Virus record (IMG/VR): IMGVR_UViG_3300028794_000185
Coordinates: 1-40,108 of that record
Direction: 5' to 3' (one strand)
Source: a virus
DNA: 40,108 bases
Part shown: positions 8,016 to 16,539 of the stretch, piece after piece
Layout: each line of letters opens with the position of its first letter
Position numbering within the stretch: the stretch's first letter is position 1
Translations under genes and position numbers: made by a program
Notes under the pieces: generated by a model
Databases searched by the model: none
What the model was told of the DNA's origin: nothing
The model's input: the letters and a program-made list of their open reading frames with translations, nothing else

Positions 8016-8807
8016 TTAATCAAAATATCCGGGTACCGGCTCAATCCAACAACCCATCATTACCGGGTTTACTATACTATGCTCCTGGCCACCGCCTATT
8101 GGTTTTGAATGCATTAACCCGGCCGCTACTAATTCATTATCAGACCATGCCAATTTCACCTGGCTACCGTTGCTTGTACCATTTTCTGATGCCTCTATAT
8201 CAATGATAATTTCCGGAAGTTCATCGATAGTCAGCGTGTGTGTTTTCGATCCAGCAACACCGCCAATGGTTGCAAAGTCGGCATCGTCGGGATCATAGTG
8301 CATCGGCAAGCGCCCCCGCCACCCCTCAACCTCACGCCATCCGGCAGGTATATCTTCAATAGCGCCCTTCCACCATGTCATTGCGCCGCCTGCCTTAAAC
8401 GGCCGCAAAAAACCCTCTACCCGGTCGATACGCGATAGCAGGCCCTCGTTTGAATTGCGTTTAAAATCTGCCCACAAAAGCGTTGTTACACCGTCATCGC
8501 CGAATTGAACATATCGCTCAACTTGGCTCGGGCGTACCGATCCGTCTTCGTAATTCATATCGGTTAGCGTTTCCCGAATGCGTAGCTTCGTTTGCTTTGC
8601 ACCTGCAACCAGTGGCAATACTTCACCATCAATAACCAGGTAACCGGCCGTTACATTCAGGCCAACCTCAACGCAACCTGTTATAATGGCGCGTGGACCG
8701 CAGAGCGCGGCCATTTGTTGCAGCATAAAAGTATTAAGCTGTTGAAACCCGAAAACGTCCTGATCAAGCGGGAAGCCGCCCGGCTGTGTAAAATCAATTC
8801 TGTTCAT
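8016..8807 (-). CDS. Tail fibre protein with phage tail-collar domain
   Basis: A 263-residue protein. The C-terminal part (from about 145) has the collar-domain signature: WWKGAIEDIPAGWREVEGW followed by GRLPMHYDP, a glycine-rich turn GGVAGSKTHTL and a final NPVMMGCWIEP strand. Such domains form the trimeric knob of short or long fibres. The N-terminal part (MNRIDFTQPGGFPL) matches baseplate-attached proteins. It overlaps the preceding baseplate gene by 4 bases (ATGA). No reverse transcriptase or template repeat of a diversity-generating retroelement is found in the window, so there is no sign that this gene is diversified in the way some Bacteroidetes Mu-like phages do. Confidence 0.7.
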   Translation of the reverse strand: MNRIDFTQPGGFPLDQDVFGFQQLNTFMLQQMAALCGPRAIITGCVEVGLNVTAGYLVIDGEVLPLVAGAKQTKLRIRETLTDMNYEDGSVRPSQVERYVQFGDDGVTTLLWADFKRNSNEGLLSRIDRVEGFLRPFKAGGAMTWWKGAIEDIPAGWREVEGWRGRLPMHYDPDDADFATIGGVAGSKTHTLTIDELPEIIIDIEASENGTSNGSQVKLAWSDNELVAAGLMHSKPIGGGQEHSIVNPVMMGCWIEPVPGYFD

Positions 8808-9271
8808 ATCCTGTAAATTCTATACCGCTTACCGGCAAGTTTATACTTGTTAATTAAAGAGGTCAGCTCTATCCTGTCCTGTGGGCTTAGCATAACGGCC
8901 ACCGGTACCCACACAATAAAATCAATGCCTGTGTCGGCATAATCAGCCCTGTTATATAAGTATTGCGTGCCTAAATAAATGGGCTTATTTTCGAGCCGGG
9001 TGTAAGCATAAAGCCTGCGTTTACCAAAACCATCGGTTATGTAAATACGCCGGGCATCATTATCAAAGCGGTCGTTAAAAACATTCTCCATGCTATACAC
9101 CTGGCTATTGTGGCTAACGGTGTATAGGTTTGCCGCCCTGAAGGTTAAAAAGCTGTTGTATATCTGCGTAAGCGGGTAGCAATAGCACTGCATCAGCGCT
9201 TGCAGCTTCGCGTTACGCAAAAACGTAATGGTGAGCAAAAGATAAAGCCTGTTATAATTGATATTAAACAT
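8804..9271 (-). CDS. Hypothetical baseplate-region protein
   Basis: A 155-residue protein with an ATG at 9271, overlapping the end of the putative baseplate J-like gene by 8 bases and the start of the collar-domain gene by 4. It is rich in Tyr and Asn/Arg and predicted to be mainly beta-strand in its second half; no motif is recognised. Its position, after the gp47-like gene and before the fibres, is where Mu has gp48, so it may be the protein that joins the fibres to the baseplate. This is a positional inference only. Confidence 0.5.
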   Translation of the reverse strand: MFNINYNRLYLLLTITFLRNAKLQALMQCYCYPLTQIYNSFLTFRAANLYTVSHNSQVYSMENVFNDRFDNDARRIYITDGFGKRRLYAYTRLENKPIYLGTQYLYNRADYADTGIDFIVWVPVAVMLSPQDRIELTSLINKYKLAGKRYRIYRI

Positions 9272-10103
9272 ATGGCCTCCACTGTATATTTAAGTCTGCA
9301 TCTGCTAACCTGATATAGCCCGCATCAGGTATGTATCGCTCGTCAATTATCGAAAAAGTAAACAGCCCATACTTAGCCCATGCCGTTTTTACAACAGGCA
9401 GCACAATACCGTCCACGGCCTGCAGCTTGTCGGTTAAGCGGTTGTTTGCGTATTCGCCGTTAAACTCAAGGTTTTTTAAATACTCGTTAATCGCATCCTT
9501 TACCGGCGCGGTTGCGTTTCCGTCGATGCGCTGTCCCGAATCATTTAAAACAAGGGGATCATAAAAGATATCAAGGTCTAATTTTAGCGAGTCGGCGGGC
9601 AGGCTTTTAATTATGGCATTAACGCCGCCATCCTTCCGCTTAGCAATGTACGCGTTCATGGCCTCATGCTGATCATCATCAATTGGGGCAAAGTCGCCGC
9701 CAACTAAGCGTACAACTTTTATCGTAACTTCTACACTTCCATTGATTACAACCTCGTTAACAGCTGCCTGCACTATAATCTTTTGCGCCTCTACCTGTTC
9801 ATCCGTAAGGCCTATATTTTCGTACTTTCCTAAATCCCGGTTAAATGTTTGCCCGTATTGAAACTCTCTGGCCATGGTTCGGTACCAGGTTACAATATGC
9901 GCCCTGTCTTTTGCCAATAGCGCAATAATTTCGGCCTTATGTTCATCAAACATGGTTTCAACAAGCCATGCCATAAATGCAAATACGTAGGCAATCGCGC
10001 CAAATATCGACAGGCGGCTTGTCGTGGTAATTCCACTTAAAGCCGGTTGCCTGTCCTTTTCGGCAAATATCTGATCGTACCAATATTGTATCGTGTGTGC
10101 CAT
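9264..10103 (-). CDS. Putative baseplate protein (gp47/baseplate J-like position)
   Basis: The ATG at 10103, 2 bases after the stop of the upstream gene, gives 279 residues (MAHTIQYWYD...); a longer non-ATG start would overlap the upstream gene and is not preferred. The N-terminal half is helical with a hydrophobic patch (FGAIAYVFAFMAWLVE), and the C-terminal half has repeated beta segments (VEVTIKVVR, LDLDIFYDP, FTFSIIDERY). The order gp46-like, holin, LysM-like, this gene, fibres matches the place of Mu gp47 (baseplate J), and the AVNEVVINGSVEVTIKV segment fits baseplate-wedge proteins. Sequence alone does not prove the family. Confidence 0.55.
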   Translation of the reverse strand: MAHTIQYWYDQIFAEKDRQPALSGITTTSRLSIFGAIAYVFAFMAWLVETMFDEHKAEIIALLAKDRAHIVTWYRTMAREFQYGQTFNRDLGKYENIGLTDEQVEAQKIIVQAAVNEVVINGSVEVTIKVVRLVGGDFAPIDDDQHEAMNAYIAKRKDGGVNAIIKSLPADSLKLDLDIFYDPLVLNDSGQRIDGNATAPVKDAINEYLKNLEFNGEYANNRLTDKLQAVDGIVLPVVKTAWAKYGLFTFSIIDERYIPDAGYIRLADADLNIQWRPYV

Positions 10104-10105
10104 TT

Positions 10106-10402
10106 TTAACTTATTATAAAATCTACGCCTATTGCCCAATAACTTATGCCCTCGGCACCAATGCCTGTCGGCGCTCCGGTCATGCCGGTAGCGGGGTGCA
10201 GGTTATTCCCCTTGTAATAACCGTTTATGTCGTCACTAACGGCCCCATCGCTTAACGTTACTGTGTCGCCTGGTGCAAGCTGCGCGGTTACCTCTAACCC
10301 GTTTTGCTTCATCAAGTCGACCACGGCTTCAATTGCGCCGTTTTCCTGAAAAGCCAAATCAAACAAGCTTTGGTTATTCCGTACCGTTATCTTTTGTGCC
10401 AT
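10106..10402 (-). CDS. Small LysM-like tail protein
   Basis: The ATG at 10402 gives 98 residues (MAQKITVRNN...); this start overlaps the holin gene by 29 bases, whereas an alternative TTG lies at 10438. The first 55 residues have a LysM-like pattern: ITVRNNQSLFDLA, then a helix, then LAPGDTVTLSD. Similar short proteins (tail protein X type) bind peptidoglycan or cap the tail hub. The remaining 45 residues are Gly-rich and unassigned. It lies between the holin and the gp47-like baseplate gene in a tightly packed operon. Confidence 0.5.
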   Translation of the reverse strand: MAQKITVRNNQSLFDLAFQENGAIEAVVDLMKQNGLEVTAQLAPGDTVTLSDGAVSDDINGYYKGNNLHPATGMTGAPTGIGAEGISYWAIGVDFIIS

Positions 10403-10916
10403 CGAATTCAAACCATTTGTTAAACTTCCTAAGTACAAAACCCGCTATGGTTTTGGTTTCCTTGTAACCTAAGCACCCTAAATTTTCCATCCAGCTAATG
10501 AATAATTGAAAAACTATGGCCATGAACACGGTATAGTAAAGCCACTGGAAAGGGTTAACATCAAATCCCAGTACTGACGGTGTCTTTATGTTACTTGAAA
10601 AACTATGTAGCAAAACGATGATCATGATATAAATGCCTATCTTCAAAATCATACGGCCAAACTTTCGGCTTTTAAACCTTTCGCCTTTAACCTGCATGGA
10701 TACTTTTATACCGGTTTGAAATTCGGCACCAATCAGCGCTACAAAGGCCAGAAACACAACCGCATCAAGCCCGGTGCAATTAGTTATCGTTAACCTTATT
10801 GCCGCAAGCAGTGCGCTCAGGCTAAGGCCGGGAAGATCAATCTTGAAAAGTGATCCGCTTAAGTCTTGTGTGTTTTTGAAACCAAACCCGTTTAACAGGT
10901 ATTTTAACTTATTCAT
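10374..10916 (-). CDS. Phage holin
   Basis: A 180-residue membrane protein with about four hydrophobic helices (near residues 28-44, 48-66, 88-105 and 122-142) and a charged C-terminus. The GLDAVVFLAFVALIGAEF segment resembles the phage-holin family found in Gram-positive and Bacteroidetes phages. Holins oligomerise in the inner membrane and release or activate the endolysin. It lies inside the baseplate operon, about 8 kb away from the endolysin and putative spanin genes, so the lysis genes are split. Its start overlaps the gp46-like gene by 4 bases (ATGA). Confidence 0.72.
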   Translation of the reverse strand: MNKLKYLLNGFGFKNTQDLSGSLFKIDLPGLSLSALLAAIRLTITNCTGLDAVVFLAFVALIGAEFQTGIKVSMQVKGERFKSRKFGRMILKIGIYIMIIVLLHSFSSNIKTPSVLGFDVNPFQWLYYTVFMAIVFQLFISWMENLGCLGYKETKTIAGFVLRKFNKWFEFDGTKDNGTE

Positions 10917-11200
10917 AATGCTGTGTTATTAATGCTGATGATGCTTTTTACATCCTCGTAATCTTTTCCGTCCCTTGCTAAATGCAGCTTAACGGCGGTG
11001 CGGGCTTCCGTTTTACTTTCTTTACCGTTTATCATCCTAACCAGGTTAGGCCCCAATAACGGATCGCTTTTTAAGTCGCCCTGGCTTAACCTTAAAAGGA
11101 TACCTATTTCTTGTGTTACGCTATCCCCAATAGTTAAGTCGCCGTTGGTTATCAAAAGGTCATCGTTTGCATCAAGTAAAATATCATTGCCATGTATCAT
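10913..11200 (-). CDS. Baseplate protein, gp46/gp25-like
   Basis: A 95-residue protein. The pattern DLLITNGDLTIGDSVTQEI followed by GILLRLSQGDLKSDPLLG matches Mu gp46-like/gp25-like baseplate wedge proteins, in which a short beta-hairpin leads to an RL-GD-DP-G region. Length is typical for this family. It overlaps the upstream 61-residue gene and the downstream holin gene by 4 bases each, so translation is coupled. Confidence 0.7.
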   Translation of the reverse strand: MIHGNDILLDANDDLLITNGDLTIGDSVTQEIGILLRLSQGDLKSDPLLGPNLVRMINGKESKTEARTAVKLHLARDGKDYEDVKSIISINNTAL

Positions 11201-11382
11201 ATTATTGCCCCCGTTACCGCTTTACCATCGGAGGTTACACCCTCAACGGTTCCGCTTTTTACAAACTCATCTATTGCATCTGCGAATGCTTCTAATGCCT
11301 CGTCAGTGTTCGATACGCCATCCGTTGAAAGCTGCTTTATGGCTTTCAAGGCTATTAGCAACTGTGCTTTATTAAGTGCCAT
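11197..11382 (-). CDS. Small hypothetical tail-operon protein
   Basis: A 61-residue protein, mainly helical (NKAQLLIALKAIKQL...), with no recognised domain. It is linked by a TAATG overlap to the gp45-like spike gene upstream and by a 4-base overlap to the gp46-like gene downstream. Tight coupling in the baseplate operon argues that it is a real gene rather than noise. Function unknown; perhaps a small baseplate or chaperone component. Confidence 0.55.
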   Translation of the reverse strand: MALNKAQLLIALKAIKQLSTDGVSNTDEALEAFADAIDEFVKSGTVEGVTSDGKAVTGAII

Positions 11383-11909
11383 TATGCTATGAATATGCTG
11401 TTAAACCTGTTTTTAATAGTTACATCAACCATTGTCTTAATCGCCGCTATCGCCGCCAGATCGGGGCCGGTGCCAATCAATACAACCACCTTTGCCAGTT
11501 CCTCACAAAGCTTCCCTACCTCGGTTTGAAAGTCATTTAAAACCGCTTTAAAACTTTCGTCACCCTGTTTAATAATAAAGCCGTCAAGCTTTATGGTTAG
11601 TTCACTTTCGCCGCTTTTATATATAGCCTCCTCAATTTCGTCCGCATCGATTAAGTAAGCTGCGGCGTCTTGATTTTCAATAAGGCCAATCAGACACATT
11701 GTCCCTATTTTGGGCTTGCGGTATAGTGAGCCTACGCCCAACTGTATATCATAAAAAGGCAGTTCATCAGTTACACCGATGGCGGTCATGGTCTTTTCTT
11801 CCCAGTCCACACTTTCGGCTTTAGCCCAACATGTCTGTAATTTTACATGGCTTTTCGCCATGGAATTCATGTTGAGTACAAGTTCATGTATGTTACTTCC
11901 TGCTGCCAT
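11382..11909 (-). CDS. Baseplate assembly/spike protein, gp45-like
   Basis: A 175-residue protein. Residues about 25-95 look like the OB-fold of phage baseplate spike proteins (gpV/Mu gp45): ESVDWEEKTMTAIGV, IQLGVGSLYRKPKIGTMCLI and NQDAAAYLIDADEI. The segment ESELTIKLDGFIIKQG is followed by a C-terminal helix. It lies directly after the gp44-like hub gene, as in Mu, and is joined to it by a TAATG overlap. It is expected to form the trimeric membrane-piercing tip under the tail tube. Confidence 0.7.
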   Translation of the reverse strand: MAAGSNIHELVLNMNSMAKSHVKLQTCWAKAESVDWEEKTMTAIGVTDELPFYDIQLGVGSLYRKPKIGTMCLIGLIENQDAAAYLIDADEIEEAIYKSGESELTIKLDGFIIKQGDESFKAVLNDFQTEVGKLCEELAKVVVLIGTGPDLAAIAAIKTMVDVTIKNRFNSIFIA

Positions 11910-12880
11910 TATGCTGCTTTATCACCGAGTTTAATAATCTGCCTGTATGTTGCATCGTCCGAAAAATCCTTTGTCACACCTTCCACATAGTAAATGCCCT
12001 CCCTGTCCGGATATAATGAACTCGTTAGCTTTACCTTTTGCCCGTGCCGTATGGTAGGGGAACCAAAAGCGGTAAAACTGCCATCAAAGCCATCCGCAAT
12101 GCGCTTGTCGTAATCCTGTTTAACAAGATGTTCTAATTCGGCCTTAAGCTTGATGTTATAGTAAGTAAGGTCTAATTTATCGCCGCCCTCAATTCCAAAC
12201 TCGCAGGTTATCTTCTGGCCGTTTGCTAAAATGCTTGTGCCTTTAATTTGTATGATCACGCTGTCTTTAGTGCGGTAATTAAGCGCATTACTTACGGCGG
12301 TTTTTTCAAGGTCAAAGTCTATCGGTGTCACCTGGGCATCATCGGCATAGTACTTGCCGCATACCAGTGTTTTACCACGCATAAAACTATGCAGTGCAAA
12401 ATCCTGTTCCAGTTTCTCCAGCGCCTTTGCCACTGTTGTTTTAGCCAGGCGTATGCTGCCAAGCTTCACATTTTCCAACGCGTTTACGGTATAGCCGGGG
12501 CATATGCTTTTTAAAAAGCCGTCAAGCGTTGTACCTTTGGTTACGTAGTTTACCGGTATCCTTTTAAGCTTATACATTTCGTCTTCGCACTGGATAACGA
12601 TAGGGATATCAGCCGCCACCTTTGATACATAACCAACAAACTCCTGATAATACTCACCATCATAGCCAAGTTCAATCTGTACCGGATCACCGCCCTGAAA
12701 TACCTCTTTAACATTGTATTTATCAAAATAGGCCACATTACGGGCAAGGGTAATAGTAGCCTTGCCGGTTAGTTCCTTCCACGTACTTTCTATATGGATG
12801 CGGGTTATTTTTTTAATAACTATCTGCGGCCGGTTACGTATGGCCGCAAATGTTACTTTGGCACACATGATTAACTGCAT
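11909..12880 (-). CDS. Baseplate hub protein, gp44/late control D-like
   Basis: A 323-residue protein. It contains an N-terminal hub-type beta domain (KKITRIHIESTWKELTGKA), a LGYDGEYYQEFVGYVSKV segment, a middle domain with GTTLDGFLKSICPGY, and a C-terminal VKLTSSLYPDREGIYYVEGV strand pair typical of gpD/gp27/gp44 tail-hub proteins. The start at 12880 overlaps the upstream stop (TAATG); a second ATG lies four codons later. It would form the central hub at the distal end of the tube, between the tube and the spike made by the next gene. Confidence 0.75.
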   Translation of the reverse strand: MQLIMCAKVTFAAIRNRPQIVIKKITRIHIESTWKELTGKATITLARNVAYFDKYNVKEVFQGGDPVQIELGYDGEYYQEFVGYVSKVAADIPIVIQCEDEMYKLKRIPVNYVTKGTTLDGFLKSICPGYTVNALENVKLGSIRLAKTTVAKALEKLEQDFALHSFMRGKTLVCGKYYADDAQVTPIDFDLEKTAVSNALNYRTKDSVIIQIKGTSILANGQKITCEFGIEGGDKLDLTYYNIKLKAELEHLVKQDYDKRIADGFDGSFTAFGSPTIRHGQKVKLTSSLYPDREGIYYVEGVTKDFSDDATYRQIIKLGDKAA

Positions 12881-13554
12881 TATAAAATAAGTTCTAAACG
12901 GTCATCAGAATAGGCAGTAAACTCAAATGGTATTACATCGGGCTTCCCCTCCAATTGGGTAAAATTTATTTTACCTATGGATATCGCCATAATGTCTTTT
13001 TCAAAGAACAAGTCGCCAACTACCGAAATAGCGCTGCAAAGGTTTTCCCATTTTAAAAGCTGTAACTTTTGCTCCTGTGCTGTTTTGGCACTCCGGCGAT
13101 TTTTATCAGTAAGGCAAAGGCCCCGAACCTGTATTTCCCAGTCATCAAAACCGTACATCTCTTTAACAGTGCCTTTACTGCCGCGTACCTTAGTGCGGGT
13201 AATAATTTTCTCCCTGCTAAAGTTTACCAACGTTGCGGCCGGCATTTCAAAGTCGGCCATTGATGTTTGTACGATATCGGCTTTGGTATCAAAAACTTTA
13301 TAGGTGCCGCCCTTAAGTGTCCAGGGGAAAACTATTGGCGTTCCCATCCAACTCCAACGCTCTATTTCGTCATCCGCTTTTAGCTGCATGTTTGAAAATG
13401 AAACATCAGCCGGGCTACTTGCAGCGTCAGGGATAGTATAACCCGCCCCGTTATCAACTCGCTTTATTTGCAGGGGGTACGGTATAAAAACCGGGCTTTT
13501 AACGCCGAAGGCTAATTCAAATAACTTAGCAACCCCAAATGTTACATCTGCCAT
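12880..13554 (-). CDS. Tail protein, DUF6046-like
   Basis: A 224-residue protein. The central segment REKIITRTKVRGSKGTVKE followed by FDDWEIQVRG and a C-terminal DVIPFEFTAYSDD strand match proteins of Bacteroidetes phages placed between the tape measure and hub genes (DUF6046 type). It occupies the place of Mu gp43, the protein linking the tape measure with the hub. Coupled both ways by TAATG overlaps. A tail-tip/hub accessory role is inferred from place; the family assignment is from memory of motif style, not a search. Confidence 0.55.
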   Translation of the reverse strand: MADVTFGVAKLFELAFGVKSPVFIPYPLQIKRVDNGAGYTIPDAASSPADVSFSNMQLKADDEIERWSWMGTPIVFPWTLKGGTYKVFDTKADIVQTSMADFEMPAATLVNFSREKIITRTKVRGSKGTVKEMYGFDDWEIQVRGLCLTDKNRRSAKTAQEQKLQLLKWENLCSAISVVGDLFFEKDIMAISIGKINFTQLEGKPDVIPFEFTAYSDDRLELIL

Positions 13555-15533
13555 TATTGTATGCTTACGGCTGCATCCCTCAACCTGTCGTTAATTAATC
13601 CCGCTACCTCATCGGCCACCTTACGGATATCAAGGCCGTTGCTTATTTTTTCAAAGTGGTTATGGATGGTCAATTGCATGGTGATGGATTTACCACCGCC
13701 ACCGCCGCTTGCACCATTAATTTCCAAGCCGCTGCCGCCCATTGTGCCGGTTTTGTTATTGAATAGTTTGCCGTCAAGTGTTATCTTTTCAGTTTTACCA
13801 AGCTTATCCGTGTACTGGCTTTTATTAGGTGCGGCTTCAGGCTTATCGCTTTCCTGATCTTTTTTAAACGACTCAGCGCCCGCCTTTTTACCTCTGTCGT
13901 ATGCATCGCCAACGCCTTTGGTTAAGCCGCCACCACCTATGTACCTGGCTGCATTTGCAACCATACCCATGGGCGATAACATAGCAGCTGCCTTTGCGGC
14001 GTCCATATACCTGCCGTCCTTAATAGCGGCTATGGCGTCACCAATCGGCCCGAAAATGGCTTTAAACAAACCGGCGATATTGTTGAACACCTGTTTAAAA
14101 ACCTCCCACAGGCCTAACACAACCTCCCTAAACCCCTGAAAATGTTTCCAGGCATAAAGCACACCGGCTGTAACGGCTGCTAAAGCGGCAATGACTATCC
14201 CAATAGGGTTAGCCTCCATAGCGGCATTTAGCAGCCATTGCCCTACCGCTGCTGCTTTATTGGCTATGGCGATGGCAATAGTGCTTTCTTTTATGGCGGC
14301 GTAAATTGGCAGGAAACCGGATATCATTGCGCCTATACTTCCAAGCGTACCAACGTTTCCGGCAATACCGCTAAATGTTGTGGCAAACCAACTTTGCATA
14401 TCGGCCAAATACCCCTTTGTACTTTCGCCCGATTGCTTAACCGATGCAATTTTATTGATATCAAGATCGATAGAACTCAGCCCCTCAATGAACTTTAAAC
14501 CGGCGTCCTCACCGGCACCTTTAAAGATGTCGGTAAGCGCCATTTGTTTAGCTTGCTGCGGGGCTGTCTGCATCGCCTTCGTAATCATTTGCACCATCTC
14601 AAAGGTGGTTTTCCCGGCCACATCTTTAACCTTTAAGCCTATTGCATGCAGGGCGTCTATTTGTGGCTGTCCCATTTCGCGCAAGGCTAACCCGGCCTCT
14701 TTGATGGAATCGACGGCTTTATCAGAAAATACGCCCTCCTTACCGGCATGTGCCATTAACGCAATGGCCTGTGATCCGGTAAGCCCCATTTGTTTTATTT
14801 GCGGGCCGTACTCCTTAAGCTGCTCGATAAAATCCTTATTCAGGTTTGCACCCTTTTCAAACCCTTGTTGAATCAACACCAGGTTATCTTCAAAACTTCC
14901 GCCTATTTGCTTAGTCATGCTATTGGCCGCGCTCACAATTTCGTCAGCCTCGGTACCAAACACTTTTGATAAGCGCCAGGCCTTGCGGGTAAGTTCGTCC
15001 AAATGCTCACCGGTTAGGCCAGTCATTTTCTCAATCTGGATTTGCAGGTTATTTATTTCACCTGCAAAATCAAGGGCCTCCACAACTTTCTCGGCAATTT
15101 CCATTGTTTGGTTTGCAGCTAAAGCGATATCCCCCCACTTCTTTTTTGACTCTTCAACGTTGGGCAGCTCCTCAACTTCCTTAAGCTTTTTTTCAAGCTG
15201 CTCAACCGCCGTCTGATATTTTTTAATTTCTTCAGGGTCGGTTTCCACCTCCAGCTTTGACTTATTTTTGCTTAGTTCGTCCTTGATAGCATCTATGATC
15301 TTTTTGAATTTGCCGGTTTTAGCACTGGTTTCTTCGATAGAATCGCCCAGTCCATCGGCGGCAGTGGCCGCAACGGTTAAGGGCTTGGCTATGTCCGTAA
15401 CCGCGTCAGTAGCGGCACCGGCATTTTCGGACACTTCACTTACCGACTCAGCAACGCCGTCAGATGCCTCGTGTATGCTACGAAGCGGCGCGGTGATCTG
15501 GTTGACAAGTTTTAAAATCCATTTAGTTTCCAT
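13554..15533 (-). CDS. Tail tape measure protein
   Basis: The largest tail gene, 659 residues, with the classic layout: N-terminal helices with low-complexity acidic/Ala stretches (residues about 20-70), a coiled coil rich in Glu/Lys (about 90-150), a TP901-type core ([19 protein letters not shown]... to about 330) and hydrophobic helices (about 395-460, [17 protein letters not shown]). The Gly-rich tail precedes a short C-terminal helix. It sets tail length and may enter the host membrane. At 659 residues it suggests a relatively short contractile tail. It follows the frameshifted chaperone gene by 2 bases, the usual arrangement. Confidence 0.88.
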   Translation of the reverse strand: METKWILKLVNQITAPLRSIHEASDGVAESVSEVSENAGAATDAVTDIAKPLTVAATAADGLGDSIEETSAKTGKFKKIIDAIKDELSKNKSKLEVETDPEEIKKYQTAVEQLEKKLKEVEELPNVEESKKKWGDIALAANQTMEIAEKVVEALDFAGEINNLQIQIEKMTGLTGEHLDELTRKAWRLSKVFGTEADEIVSAANSMTKQIGGSFEDNLVLIQQGFEKGANLNKDFIEQLKEYGPQIKQMGLTGSQAIALMAHAGKEGVFSDKAVDSIKEAGLALREMGQPQIDALHAIGLKVKDVAGKTTFEMVQMITKAMQTAPQQAKQMALTDIFKGAGEDAGLKFIEGLSSIDLDINKIASVKQSGESTKGYLADMQSWFATTFSGIAGNVGTLGSIGAMISGFLPIYAAIKESTIAIAIANKAAAVGQWLLNAAMEANPIGIVIAALAAVTAGVLYAWKHFQGFREVVLGLWEVFKQVFNNIAGLFKAIFGPIGDAIAAIKDGRYMDAAKAAAMLSPMGMVANAARYIGGGGLTKGVGDAYDRGKKAGAESFKKDQESDKPEAAPNKSQYTDKLGKTEKITLDGKLFNNKTGTMGGSGLEINGASGGGGGKSITMQLTIHNHFEKISNGLDIRKVADEVAGLINDRLRDAAVSIQ

Positions 15534-15535
15534 CG

Positions 15536-16098
15536 TTAACTCTTTGCCTTAAAAATTATGTTTAGCAATTCAATTGCTTTTTGCTGGATCGCGTTACTCA
15601 GGTTCTCGTTTTCGGTTCGCTGTATAAAGCGGTACTCCTCATAAAGCTTTGCCCACTCATCGTCTGATAGCTTTGTTGGGTCAACCTGGTAACGGAGCCT
15701 AAGTATTGCGTTAATTTTATTGATCCATTGCGGGTCTTCTCCCTCATCCGGCGACTCATGCAGGCGGTAGCGGGCTAAAGCTTTTTTATAGCAGAGGTAG
15801 CGCCTTTCATGAAAACGCCCAATTGCTTCATTACCTCACCAAAAACATCACAGTCATTCTCAAAGGCTTCGTCATCGCCTGCCAGTACGCAATTCGCGAT
15901 AAGTATTTTATTGGTTTCTGTAACATTGTCCTTAGTGCGGGTAACCGCCTCAATTACGTTCCTGTTCGGCTTACGAAGCAAAAACTGGTAAACGTCACCA
16001 TCGCCCGATTTAACTTCAATAAGGCGTATCCTCTTTTCGCTATACTTAGCCTTGCTATCCTGTATAAGCTCCGGGGTAACCGGTACTAATGCTGCCAT
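15536..16098 (-). CDS. Tail assembly chaperone, short form plus -1 frameshift long form
   Basis: The zero-frame product (15775-16098) has 107 residues: [10 protein letters not shown]..., an all-helical second half and the end AIKKL. Just before its stop TAG the sequence A AAA AAG (15781-15787) allows -1 slippage, after which the reading frame stays open for 81 more residues ([10 protein letters not shown]... to KAKS, stop at 15536-15538), giving a 187-residue long form. The extension ends 2 bases before the tape measure ATG and has no start codon of its own near its beginning. Such a pair of products just upstream of the tape measure gene, in a fixed ratio, is the rule in tailed phages; they wrap the tape measure during tail assembly. 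Joining by frameshift is inferred from the signal and frame. Confidence 0.82.
15781..15787 (-). promoter_or_regulatory. -1 programmed frameshift heptamer (A AAA AAG)
   Basis: On the minus strand the chaperone gene reads ATA AAA AAG CTT TAG; slipping back one base on A AAA AAG continues as GCT TTA GCC and stays open for 81 codons. No strong downstream stem was found by eye, so efficiency may depend on the heptamer itself. Confidence 0.75.
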
Positions 16099-16099
16099 A

Positions 16100-16537
16100 T
16101 TAAATTACGTTCCAGTCAATGTGTGAAATGATCAGTTTAAAAACGGTAACAATGCTGCCATCGCCCTGCTTAACGTCAACCCCAACATTCGTAAACTCGC
16201 AATTGCGGATAACGTCAATCTGGATTACACCGTTACCAAGTTCATAGGCTACAGTAATATCAAATGGTTCGATATCCTGAATCCTTTTGCCTGGCGGCAA
16301 CGATTTTTGCAGGCCGGTAAACTCCTCCTTATAAAGGCCTATTTCGCAATTGGCTTCGTAGTTACCTTCAGTACGGCCAATAGCATATTTACCGGCACCC
16401 TTTACATTTTGCTTATCTACGTTATCATCGTATTTAAGCGAGTTGTAGCCCTCAAGATCACGACCGAGTAAGTTGGTCGTGATCTTATTCCAACCGGTCA
16501 TCCGGCCGAATTTGTTAATTATAGATACTTCTCCCAT
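16100..16537 (-). CDS. Tail tube protein
   Basis: A 145-residue protein directly downstream of the sheath gene and upstream of the chaperone gene, where the Mu tail tube gene (gp40/M) lies. It is mainly beta-stranded with a core reading KYAIGRTEGNYEANCEIGL and FDITVAYELGNGVIQIDVI. Length is typical of tube subunits that stack into the hexameric inner tube of contractile tails. Recognition rests on size, place and beta pattern rather than on a catalytic motif. Confidence 0.75.
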   Translation of the reverse strand: MGEVSIINKFGRMTGWNKITTNLLGRDLEGYNSLKYDDNVDKQNVKGAGKYAIGRTEGNYEANCEIGLYKEEFTGLQKSLPPGKRIQDIEPFDITVAYELGNGVIQIDVIRNCEFTNVGVDVKQGDGSIVTVFKLIISHIDWNVI

Positions 16538-16539
16538 CG

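Noticed and set aside
8016-9271. Possible diversity-generating retroelement near the tail fibre, as known in some Bacteroidetes Mu-like phages
   Set aside because: No reverse transcriptase and no template-like near-repeat of the fibre C-terminus was found in the window.
14380-14871. 163-residue open frame on the plus strand inside the tape measure gene
   Set aside because: It lies fully antisense to the strongly supported tape measure gene and reads as a low-complexity Ser/Ile/Cys-rich string with no start signal or domain.
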